A stretch of DNA of 64,000 nucleotides. Source: Rudanella lutea DSM 19387. Its GTDB lineage: Bacteria > Bacteroidota > Bacteroidia > Cytophagales > Spirosomataceae. A program made the position numbers and the translations under genes. The stretch spans positions 4,049,694-4,113,693 of the forward strand of contig NZ_KB913013.1 in NCBI RefSeq assembly GCF_000383955.1, given 5' to 3'. The first letter of the stretch is position 1, and every line of letters begins with the position of its first letter. The notes beneath the pieces are model-generated. The model was given only the letters and a program-made list of their open reading frames with translations. It had not been told where the DNA came from and did no database searches. Positions 58,207 to 64,000 of the stretch are shown in pieces.

Positions 58207-59493
58207 ATGAACATACTTATTCTTGGATCGGGTGGGCGTGAACACGCGTTTGCGTGGAAGATGAGTCAAAGCCCATTGTGCGATTCGCTTTATGTTGCCC
58301 CCGGAAATGCCGGTACGGCGGGTGTGGCAACAAACCTGCCCTTTTCGGTTACGGATTTTAAGGCATTGACCGAGGCTATCCGGCAGTATCAGATTGATTT
58401 GTTGCTGGTGGGTCCTGAGGAGCCGCTGGTAAAAGGTGTAGTCGACTACCTGCGTCAGCAGCCCGATATGGCGCACCTGCGTATTGTGGGTCCCAACGCA
58501 CAGGGCGCACAGCTCGAAGGCAGTAAAGACTTCTCCAAGGCGTTTATGCAGCGGCATGGGATTCCGACGGCCGCTTCGCAAACGTTTACCGTTGATACGC
58601 TGAACGAGGGACTAACCTACCTCGAATCGCACACCTTACCGATTGTGCTGAAAGCCGACGGACTGGCTGCCGGCAAAGGCGTTATCATCGCCGAAACGGT
58701 CGAAGAGGCCCAGGCTACCCTGCGCGATATGTTGGCCGAGGGACGCTTTGGCGAGGCCGGGCATAAAGTGGTGATTGAGCAGTTTTTGCGCGGTATCGAA
58801 CTGTCGGTGTTTGTTCTGACCGACGGGGTGAACTACAAGATTCTGCCCGAAGCCAAAGATTACAAGCGCATTGGCGAGGGCGATACAGGCCCCAACACGG
58901 GCGGCATGGGCGCGGTATCGCCGGTGGTGTTTGCTACGGAGCCGTTTATGCGCAAAGTAGAAGACAAAGTAGTGAAACCAACCATGGCGGGGTTGCAACA
59001 AGACGGCATCCGGTACGTTGGCTTCATTTTTGTCGGGTTAATGAATACAAAGAGCGAACCGTACGTTATTGAGTATAATGCCCGCATGGGTGACCCTGAA
59101 ACGGAGGTAGTTCTGCCGCGTATTCAGACAGACCTGGTTGAATTGCTCGTGGCGGCAGCCGATGGCGAACTGGATAAAATTAACCTTCAGGTATCGCCCC
59201 AAACGGCCGTAACCACGGTGCTGGTATCGGGGGGGTACCCGGAAGCGTACGAGAAAGGGAAAGAAATTACGGCCTTAGATCAGTTGGAAGAAGTGACGGC
59301 GTTTCATGCCGGCACGGCCGATTCCGACGGTCGGGTGGTTTCTAATGGTGGGCGAGTGCTGGCTATTACGGCCGTGGCTAACTCGCTCGAAAATGCTGTT
59401 CGGCGTTCGCAGGAAGCGGCCCGAACGGTGCAGTTTGACGGAAAGCAGTACCGCCGGGACATCGGTCTCGACCTGATTCGGTACGCGGACTGA
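58207..59493 (+). CDS. purD: phosphoribosylamine-glycine ligase
   Basis: This 428-residue ATP-grasp enzyme makes glycinamide ribonucleotide, the second step of purine synthesis. The N-terminal motif ILGSGGREHAFAWKM, ATP-grasp block LPIVLKADGLAAGKGVIIA, the loop GPNTGGMGAVSP and EYNARMGDPETEVVLPRI are all present. Length is standard. It lies between two word-type palindromes, so it may be transcribed apart from recQ. Confidence 0.98.
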   Translation: MNILILGSGGREHAFAWKMSQSPLCDSLYVAPGNAGTAGVATNLPFSVTDFKALTEAIRQYQIDLLLVGPEEPLVKGVVDYLRQQPDMAHLRIVGPNAQGAQLEGSKDFSKAFMQRHGIPTAASQTFTVDTLNEGLTYLESHTLPIVLKADGLAAGKGVIIAETVEEAQATLRDMLAEGRFGEAGHKVVIEQFLRGIELSVFVLTDGVNYKILPEAKDYKRIGEGDTGPNTGGMGAVSPVVFATEPFMRKVEDKVVKPTMAGLQQDGIRYVGFIFVGLMNTKSEPYVIEYNARMGDPETEVVLPRIQTDLVELLVAAADGELDKINLQVSPQTAVTTVLVSGGYPEAYEKGKEITALDQLEEVTAFHAGTADSDGRVVSNGGRVLAITAVANSLENAVRRSQEAARTVQFDGKQYRRDIGLDLIRYAD

Positions 59494-59583
59494 GTTTTCA
59501 GTTTACGGTTTTCAGTTTACGGTTGCGCGAAGCGGTCTGTACATAATTCAACTGAAAACGGTAGACGGAAAACTGTAAACTTC
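59494..59583. repeat. word-type palindrome between purD and the RicT-like gene
   Basis: The left arm AGTTTTCAGTTTACGGTTTT continues into a second CAGTTTACGGTTG. The right arm CAACTGAAAACGGTAGACGG ends in AAAACTGTAAACTT. The arms are imperfect reverse complements. It starts directly after the purD stop. Confidence 0.75.
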
Positions 59584-59592
59584 GTAAGAAAT

Positions 59593-60750
59593 ATGTCATG
59601 TAAATCATGTACAACCGGTGGGTGCGGTTCGCGCACGGCTGTTGCTGCCGATGGGTCGGCGGTGAAAGGCTGTGGCAGCGGAGGCTGCTCGACCGGTGGA
59701 TGTAATAAATTAAACTCGTTTGACTGGCTGAGCGATATGGCTCAACCGGGTATCAAGTCGGATGTGGTGGAGGTGAAGTTCAAGGGTGGCCGGAAAGAAT
59801 ATTACCGGAACGTTCATCAGTTGGACCTCACTACGGGCGATTATGTGGTGGTCGAAATGCCATCGGGGTACCACATGGGCGCTGTGTCGATGCAGGGTGA
59901 GTTGGTGCGGCTTCAGCTGAAGCGCAAGAACGTGAAGGTCAACGACGATATGAAGGTGATTCAGCGAATTGCCAATCAGCGTGACCTTGAAAAGCACGAG
60001 CAGGCCATCAACCGCGACTTGCCGACCATGTACCGGGCTCGCGAAATTATCCGGGAACTGAAACTGAACATGAAGCTGTCGGACGTGGAGTATCAGTCTG
60101 ACAACACAAAGGCTACGTTCTACTATTCATCCGAAGAGCGGGTCGATTTTCGCGAATTGATCAAGGCCCTGGCGGGTGAGTTTAAGATTCGGGTCGAGAT
60201 GCGCCAAATCAGCCTGCGGCAGGAAGCCGGACGGCTGGGCGGAATCGGCTCGTGCGGGCGTGAACTGTGCTGCTCTACCTGGCTTACCGATTTCAAGAAC
60301 ATCACGACCTCGGCCGCCCGGTATCAGAACCTGTCGCTCAACCCGGCCAAGTTGTCGGGGCAGTGTGGCCGACTCAAGTGCTGCCTCAATTACGAGCTCG
60401 ATACCTACGTGGATGCCCTGCGCGACATCCCGACTATCGACAAGCCGCTCGAAACCCAGAAAGGCCGCGCCTTTCTACAGAAAACCGACATTTTCCGCAA
60501 GATTATGTGGTTTGGCTACAGTTCCGAGAGTACCTGGCACCCCCTGGCTATCAAGCGCGTACTGGAAATTGTCGAGCTGAACAAGAAAGGGGTTATCCCC
60601 GAATCGTTTGATGTGCTGACGCCCGTGGGCGAAAAAGAGGCCATCCCTGTCAATGAGCTCAACAGCGACCTTGACCAGCTGGACAAGAAATACGCGATCA
60701 AGACAGGTGGCAAAAAGAAAAAGAAGAAGAAACCACCCGTGAAAAAGTAA
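59593..60750 (+). CDS. PSP1 domain protein, RicT-like
   Basis: This 385-residue protein has a Cys/Gly-rich N-terminus (SCKSC, CGSGGCSTGGC). A PSP1 domain follows (about residues 45-330), with the RicT-type cysteines GSCGRELCCSTWL and SGQCGRLKCCLNYE. The C-terminal tail is Lys-rich (GGKKKKKKKPPVKK). In Bacillus the RicT/RicA/RicF complex binds Fe-S clusters and promotes RNA maturation; in Bacteroidota the role is less clear. A terminator follows. Confidence 0.88.
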   Translation: MSCKSCTTGGCGSRTAVAADGSAVKGCGSGGCSTGGCNKLNSFDWLSDMAQPGIKSDVVEVKFKGGRKEYYRNVHQLDLTTGDYVVVEMPSGYHMGAVSMQGELVRLQLKRKNVKVNDDMKVIQRIANQRDLEKHEQAINRDLPTMYRAREIIRELKLNMKLSDVEYQSDNTKATFYYSSEERVDFRELIKALAGEFKIRVEMRQISLRQEAGRLGGIGSCGRELCCSTWLTDFKNITTSAARYQNLSLNPAKLSGQCGRLKCCLNYELDTYVDALRDIPTIDKPLETQKGRAFLQKTDIFRKIMWFGYSSESTWHPLAIKRVLEIVELNKKGVIPESFDVLTPVGEKEAIPVNELNSDLDQLDKKYAIKTGGKKKKKKKPPVKK

Positions 60751-60768
60751 GCGGGAAACGTTGCTCTG

Positions 60769-60810
60769 GCGGGGCTACTCGGTGTAAAGCCGGGTAGCCC
60801 CGCTTTTGTT
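60769..60810 (+). terminator. intrinsic terminator after the RicT-like gene
   Basis: A 14-bp stem (GCGGGGCTACTCGG/CCGGGTAGCCCCGC, one mispaired T-G) with a 7-nt loop is followed by TTTTGTTTGG. The rest of the gap to 60960 is AT-rich with no gene. Confidence 0.87.
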
Positions 60811-60962
60811 TGGTTTGGGGCCATTGAACTGGCGAGATAGGTACAAGCGGTAGAGTTTCTACAACTCGTTCACTTGTAGATTGGAGCGAAACAATGTACC
60901 TAAACTTATACATCAGAATATTTTTATAAAATCACCGGTTAATAAATGAATTAAATATTGAC

Positions 60963-60993
60963 TTGTTTTCATAGGATATAGTTGTTTAGTTTG
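60963..60993 (+). promoter_or_regulatory. probable promoter inside a long inverted repeat
   Basis: TTG at 60963-60965 is 23 bp (start to start) before TTAGTTTG at 60986-60993, a near match to the Bacteroidota -7 box. Transcription would start near 61000, 18 bp before the ATG at 61018. The -7 box sits in the centre of the inverted repeat 60966-61024. Confidence 0.45.
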
Positions 60994-61024
60994 ACCCAAA
61001 CCAAACAACTATATCCTATGAAAA
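60966..61024. repeat. 22-bp perfect inverted repeat over promoter and start codon
   Basis: The left arm (60966-60987) begins TTTTCATAGGATATAG and the right arm (61003-61024) ends CTATATCCTATGAAAA; they are exact complements. The 15-nt spacer holds a further GTTTG/CAAAC pair with loop ACC. The ATG at 61018-61020 is within the right arm. Confidence 0.9.
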
Positions 61025-61043
61025 GCACTACTTTGTAATAGTT

Positions 61044-61988
61044 TTGGGGTTGTGGCTAACCCTAAGCAATGTGTTTGCTCAACCCTTACGTGAGGGCGCA
61101 ACGTCTGCCGAGCCACCCGCTCTGCGAGATGGGCGTAACCGGACCCCTTTTCTGGGGATTACGGTGCAGATACCGTTGCGAAAGTTGCTGGGCAAGAAAA
61201 AGACAAATCCATTGCTCGTCGTACCCCGGTTGGATGGTTCGGCGTTATATGTTGAGGAGCGTTTGCCGGTAGGCCCGGAGCCGATGAGTTCGGAGATGGG
61301 TGGCGATACGGCTGTGGTAACGGTTACACCAGAGGCCGGTGAGCCAGATCAAGGAATGGGTGCGATCCGCTGGGTGCAACCCGGTAGTAGTTATGACGAT
61401 GGTGGCTGGGGAGGAGGAGCGCCCGGAGGCCATTACGAAAACGGAGATCCTAATTCACCACCCGTTGAGCAAAACCCCGTTGAAAATGAACCCATCGGGG
61501 GCGGAGTGAGTGGGGAAACGCCTGAGGAGACAAGGCAGCGCGAGTGTCAGGAGTGCTATCAGGCTGCAAATAACGCTTTTAGCGATGCTACAAGAACTTG
61601 GCAAAGAGCGCAGGAGAACCGAAATTTAGGGCTACAAGCAGAAGATAAAGGAATTTTAGATGATATCATGAGTTGCTTCTCCGCAGGTACTGTAGCAGGA
61701 GGAGCTGCCAGTGCAATTGTTGGATGGTTAGGAGCTGGTGGAGGACCTTTAACTTGGGCGGGGGTTAGTGCATTTGCATCTACTCCCATAGGATGGATAT
61801 CCATGTCTACAGCGGCCCTAATTGTAGGAGGAGTCGCAGCGAAAGCTTGTTACGACTACAAAGAAGGAAGTCGTGCTCAAAAGCGGGCAGAAATCGAGTT
61901 GAACTTTTCGAAGGAAGCAGCAGCTTTTAATTCTGCAATTAGAGATTACGAAGCGAAGAAATCAGCATGTGCTTCTAAATGTAACTAG
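61044..61988 (+). CDS. secreted Cys-flanked hydrophobic-hairpin protein, apparently frameshifted at codon 2
   Basis: The open frame is 314 residues from a TTG. The natural start ATG at 61018 is followed by only four A residues and reads into TAA after six codons. One added A would give a textbook signal peptide (KKHYFVIVLGLWLTLSNVF, then AQ). The mature part has a Pro/Gly-rich stalk (about 20-160) and then Cys168-x2-Cys171. A Gly-rich hydrophobic hairpin (about 213-272) follows, with Cys309-x3-Cys313 at the end. I recognise no family. Relatives are at 62955; two small membrane genes follow. Confidence 0.65.
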   Translation: MGLWLTLSNVFAQPLREGATSAEPPALRDGRNRTPFLGITVQIPLRKLLGKKKTNPLLVVPRLDGSALYVEERLPVGPEPMSSEMGGDTAVVTVTPEAGEPDQGMGAIRWVQPGSSYDDGGWGGGAPGGHYENGDPNSPPVEQNPVENEPIGGGVSGETPEETRQRECQECYQAANNAFSDATRTWQRAQENRNLGLQAEDKGILDDIMSCFSAGTVAGGAASAIVGWLGAGGGPLTWAGVSAFASTPIGWISMSTAALIVGGVAAKACYDYKEGSRAQKRAEIELNFSKEAAAFNSAIRDYEAKKSACASKCN

Positions 61989-61989
61989 T

Positions 61990-62307
61990 ATGGGTAATTA
62001 TTGGACAATCACTTGGTGGGTGTTAAAGCTTATCATTCTAGCAGTGCCCATGTCATTTATGGTAGGCGTTATCTTTGTGAAGCTAGGTCTGGTGCCAAAA
62101 CGTATAGAGGGAACCTACCTTAAAGTAATGCTATTTCTTGGCCTTTTTTTGGCTCTAGAAATGGCTTGGCTTAATCGGAATAAGCCCCCTTTCGTAAAGG
62201 ATAATTACGCTGAAAGGACAAGGACAATCCTGAATCAAATAGAACACCCCTACTACAGAGAAAAGGCCTTGAAAGAATTTGAAGCGCAGCAAAAGGCTCG
62301 TGACTAA
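61990..62307 (+). CDS. small two-helix membrane protein with an RNKPPF motif
   Basis: This is a 105-residue protein from the ATG right after the preceding stop (an in-frame upstream ATG overlaps that gene). Two membrane helices (about residues 7-30 and 45-63) are followed by WLNRNKPPF and a charged C-terminal tail. The motif and helix spacing match the protein at 63506. Position directly behind the hairpin protein suggests a paired function, such as immunity, which is inference. Confidence 0.62.
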   Translation: MGNYWTITWWVLKLIILAVPMSFMVGVIFVKLGLVPKRIEGTYLKVMLFLGLFLALEMAWLNRNKPPFVKDNYAERTRTILNQIEHPYYREKALKEFEAQQKARD

Positions 62308-62324
62308 CAGATGTCGCTGTACTG

Positions 62325-62360
62325 AGATGGGTCGAACTGATGTTTCCGTTCGGCCCATCT
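62325..62360 (+). terminator. hairpin after the small membrane gene
   Basis: The stem AGATGGGTCGAAC/GTTCGGCCCATCT (one G-T pair) has a 10-nt loop, followed by a short TTGATAACT tail. It may be a weak terminator. Confidence 0.55.
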
Positions 62361-62439
62361 TGATAACTAGGGGAACGTTTGACTCTAACCAACGTGAATT
62401 ATCCTTGGTGCTCGACATAAACAACTGGTTCATCAGTAG

Positions 62440-62532
62440 TTGCTGAGGGATAGACCTTCGACAGGAACAGGCTTACTGAGGGCTCTCAAGTTTAAGCCAG
62501 CCTGAGCCTGTCGAAGGTCTATCCCTCAGCAA
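62440..62532. repeat. 26-bp perfect inverted repeat with CCTTCGACAGG core
   Basis: The left arm (62440-62465) starts TTGCTGAGGGATAGACC and ends TTCGACAGG; the right arm (62507-62532) is its exact reverse complement. Inside, GAGCCTGTCGAAGG follows the CCTGAGCCTGTCGAAGG pattern that I recall seeing in many bacterial genomes (memory, not searched). Confidence 0.9.
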
Positions 62533-62557
62533 TTTTCCATAACTCATGTTCAACACT

Positions 62558-62800
62558 ATGGAAATTTGGACACTAATTAAAAGTCAGAGTAATACCATAC
62601 TGATAGTACTGGTCTTTGTTACACTTGGCTATCTACACTTTGATAGGAAAGAGAACGTTTATCAACGCTACCAGAAATACACGGTTATCGCTATGGGCAT
62701 CGTAATTCTCGCGATTAGCTTTTGGTTTTCTTGGCAATGGCAACAAATTAAAAAGGCCAGATTAGACCAGGATTCAAAATTGGAGCTAAAAATGAAATAG
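62558..62800 (+). CDS. small two-helix membrane protein starting MEIWTLIKSQ
   Basis: This is an 80-residue protein from the ATG at 62558; an in-frame ATG at 62546 adds four residues. Two helices (about residues 12-28 and 45-65) enclose a basic loop (HFDRKENVYQRYQKY), and the tail is Lys/Glu-rich. A truncated copy (MEIWTLFKSQA, then stop) lies at 63827, which shows that the gene belongs to a duplicated block. No family recognised. Confidence 0.58.
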   Translation: MEIWTLIKSQSNTILIVLVFVTLGYLHFDRKENVYQRYQKYTVIAMGIVILAISFWFSWQWQQIKKARLDQDSKLELKMK

Positions 62801-62831
62801 TAGACATGAATCATCCCTGGGTTTAAGGTCT

Positions 62832-62975
62832 TGGTGTTACCCCCGTTTCGTTGCCCCGTCAGGGGCCAAACATCGGTAGCTAACCCAGACGATAAGCCCA
62901 ATAGCATAGCCCCGAAGGGGTGTAACTTGTTTATGGTTACGCCCCTTCGGGGCTGTGGTGTTCGGGGGTAACAAG
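62832..62975. repeat. nested inverted repeat of the GCCCCGAAGGGG type
   Basis: An inner 19-bp stem (AGCCCCGAAGGGGTGTAAC at 62908-62926, partner 62936-62954, one G-T pair) has a 9-nt loop. An outer pair TTACCCCCG/CGGGGGTAA (near 62838-62846 and 62963-62971) flanks it. The right end of the element coincides with the opening of the next protein frame. Confidence 0.8.
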
Positions 62976-63479
62976 AACTTTGACCCTCCCCATCTGCGGG
63001 ATATCGAACAGGATACGCCCCCAAGTGATGGCGGAGGAGGAGGGGGAAGTTATTACGAGCCGAGTGAAACCGCTGAAGATGCCTGTCGAAGATGTAAGGA
63101 AGAAGCAAGGGCAACAATAGAAGTTGCTAGAATTAAACGAGACAATGCTTTCGCTGACTATCTAAGCAAGAAAAATGAGATTAGTGGTCGCTTTCAAAGT
63201 GATTTTTTTGAAAGTTGGGCTGTCGGGATTGGTTTTGCAGCAATAGTGATCGAAGGTGGATCTGTTTTTGTAGCGACCCCAATTGGAGCACTAGGTGTAT
63301 CTTCAGTTGCACTATTGTTAGGCGGTATTAGTACTGCTAGTTCGTTTATTGCGAAAATGAATGCAGCCGAAGCAGATGCTGGTTCAAACTTCAGAGCTAT
63401 GCAAAACGCAGAAAGCGAGTGGAACTTAGCCGTTATAACTTTTGAGGATTCTTTACGTACGTGTGGGACTTGTAATTAG
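62955..63479 (+). CDS. N-terminally truncated paralogue of the hairpin protein (orphan module)
   Basis: The frame has 174 residues from a GTG that directly abuts the inner repeat arm, with no signal peptide. The layout repeats the protein at 61044: Gly/Ser/Tyr linker (SDGGGGGGSYYE), Cys44-x2-Cys47, a charged helix, a hydrophobic Gly-rich hairpin (about 89-131) and a C-terminal Cys170-x2-Cys173-Asn. The first protein ends CASKCN and this one ends CGTCN. The start is uncertain and the gene may be silent, or serve as a recombination donor. Confidence 0.55.
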   Translation: MVFGGNKNFDPPHLRDIEQDTPPSDGGGGGGSYYEPSETAEDACRRCKEEARATIEVARIKRDNAFADYLSKKNEISGRFQSDFFESWAVGIGFAAIVIEGGSVFVATPIGALGVSSVALLLGGISTASSFIAKMNAAEADAGSNFRAMQNAESEWNLAVITFEDSLRTCGTCN

Positions 63480-63505
63480 AGCGACAGTATCTTACAAATA
63501 GATCC

Positions 63506-63775
63506 ATGAACTATACTCTCAACAGCCATTGTACTATTTTAAGTACGAATTACATGGCAATTGCTGCTGTAGTGATGCAATTGGCTTTTGTCTGTTTTAC
63601 TATGAGTTATGTTGCCTTTCTTTTGTTATCAAGACGGAGGCCGGAGCTTCGTTCGGTTTATGGGCGAGTTATGTTCTTACTGAGCTTGCTAATGTTCGGT
63701 TATTTCCTGTATCTGTCCCGTGATAGACCACCCTTCAAGCAATGGAAGTGGGAGAGGAAGGAAGTAACTAAGTGA
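63506..63775 (+). CDS. small two-helix membrane protein with an RDRPPF motif, paralogue
   Basis: This 89-residue protein has two helices (about residues 17-42 and 52-69) followed by YLSRDRPPFKQWKWERKE. The segment GRVMFLLSLLMFGYFLYLSRDRPPF aligns with the gene at 61990. It follows the orphan hairpin gene by 26 bp, mirroring the first block. An internal ATG at residue 17 is also possible. Confidence 0.58.
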   Translation: MNYTLNSHCTILSTNYMAIAAVVMQLAFVCFTMSYVAFLLLSRRRPELRSVYGRVMFLLSLLMFGYFLYLSRDRPPFKQWKWERKEVTK

Positions 63776-63826
63776 GAGAATGAAGCGATACGATTGACCT
63801 GACAGGGTCCAAAGACTTGAGGCAAC

Positions 63827-63862
63827 ATGGAAATCTGGACGTTATTCAAAAGCCAGGCTTAA
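63827..63862 (+). pseudogene. 11-codon remnant of the MEIWTLIKSQ gene
   Basis: The codons give MEIWTLFKSQA followed by TAA, matching the first ten residues of the protein at 62558 except Phe for Ile at position 7. Similarity stops after SQ. It stands where the third gene of the block would be expected after the second small membrane gene. Confidence 0.6.
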
Positions 63863-63881
63863 GTAAGCAAGCAGAATCAAA

Positions 63882-63928
63882 CGGGTGTTTTTGTTATCAC
63901 GACAAAGGAGGGATAATAAAAACACCCG
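63882..63928 (+). terminator. terminator-like hairpin at the right end
   Basis: The stem CGGGTGTTTTTGTTATC/GATAATAAAAACACCCG has 17 pairs (one G-T) and a 13-nt loop. There is no clear T tail (CCTTAAAT). The last 70 bases of the window show nothing further. Confidence 0.55.
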
Positions 63929-64000
63929 CCTTAAATAAATCAGTTAAATTCTGCTGGGCTACTTGCATGGTGCATAATAATTGGTATTGGATGATGGCTT

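Noticed and set aside
60966-61024. Invertible (phase-variable) promoter
   Set aside because: The spacer between the 22-bp arms is only 15 nt and no recombinase gene is in the window. The repeat is real but inversion is unsupported.
61018-61038. Six-codon leader peptide MKSTTL as a regulatory upstream frame
   Set aside because: A single missing A explains it more simply, since restoring one base yields a full signal peptide fused to the long frame.

Overview
This 64 kb window looks like a chromosomal segment of a Bacteroidota bacterium, most probably order Cytophagales and close to Spirosoma (inference). The signs are Bacteroidota-type promoters (a TAnnTTTG box with an upstream TTG), a GldB-like gliding lipoprotein, several outer-membrane beta-barrels of Bacteroidota type, a NagB-LmbE fusion and a PSP1/RicT protein. 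Genes are mostly GC-rich and well packed. Exceptions are two AT-richer accessory patches at about 43.6-45.1 kb and 60.9-64.0 kb.

Layout. 1-3.2 kb: end of a cytochrome c oxidase assembly and subunit cluster (two subunit III genes, subunit IV, SCO, DUF420, a small CxxC membrane protein, DUF983). 3.3-5.7 kb: ECF sigma factor, membrane anti-sigma-like protein and a beta-barrel protein in one overlapping operon. 5.8-19.6 kb: the translation/transcription superoperon, tRNA-Tyr, tRNA-Gly, tRNA-Thr, tuf, tRNA-Trp, secE, nusG, rplK, rplA, rplJ, rplL, rpoB, rpoC, with two recognisable promoters and several hairpins. 19.6-28.2 kb: amidohydrolase, S9 peptidase, a J-domain protein, an SGNH esterase with DUF11 repeats, and kdsA. 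28.5-30.9 kb: acpP-fabF-rnc. 31-36.5 kb: Hsp20, DegP/HtrA, NagB-LmbE and an aldose-1-epimerase-like gene. 36.5-40.3 kb (minus strand): CopA-type ATPase, copper-chaperone-like protein and a membrane thioredoxin. 40.4-46.3 kb: TonB-type barrel receptor, recX, a recent tandem duplicate of a small lipoprotein, and a beta-barrel gene with a degraded relative nearby. 46.4-60.8 kb: gldB, an ABC exporter, a Fur-family regulator, a membrane MutS-like ATPase, a GT39 glycosyltransferase, a DUF4143 ATPase, a KpsF-type isomerase, recQ, purD and a RicT-like protein.

The most unusual part is the right end (60.9-64 kb). A secreted Cys-flanked hydrophobic-hairpin protein, apparently frameshifted at its second codon, is followed by two small membrane proteins. 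The block then recurs in degraded form: a version of the hairpin domain without its N-terminus, a second small membrane protein sharing an R-x-(K/R)-P-P-F motif, and an 11-codon stub of the third gene. The arrangement resembles a polymorphic toxin/immunity locus with an orphan module, but that function is inference only.

The window also carries several families of intergenic inverted repeats. One is a GATGTCATC-core hairpin with a 7-nt loop, found three times, only between convergent genes. Another is a set of imperfect palindromes built from short words such as CAGTTTA or AATGAAT, sitting just after stop codons between co-directional genes. The rest are single copies of CCTTCGACAGG-type and GCCCCGAAGGGG-type elements at the right end.
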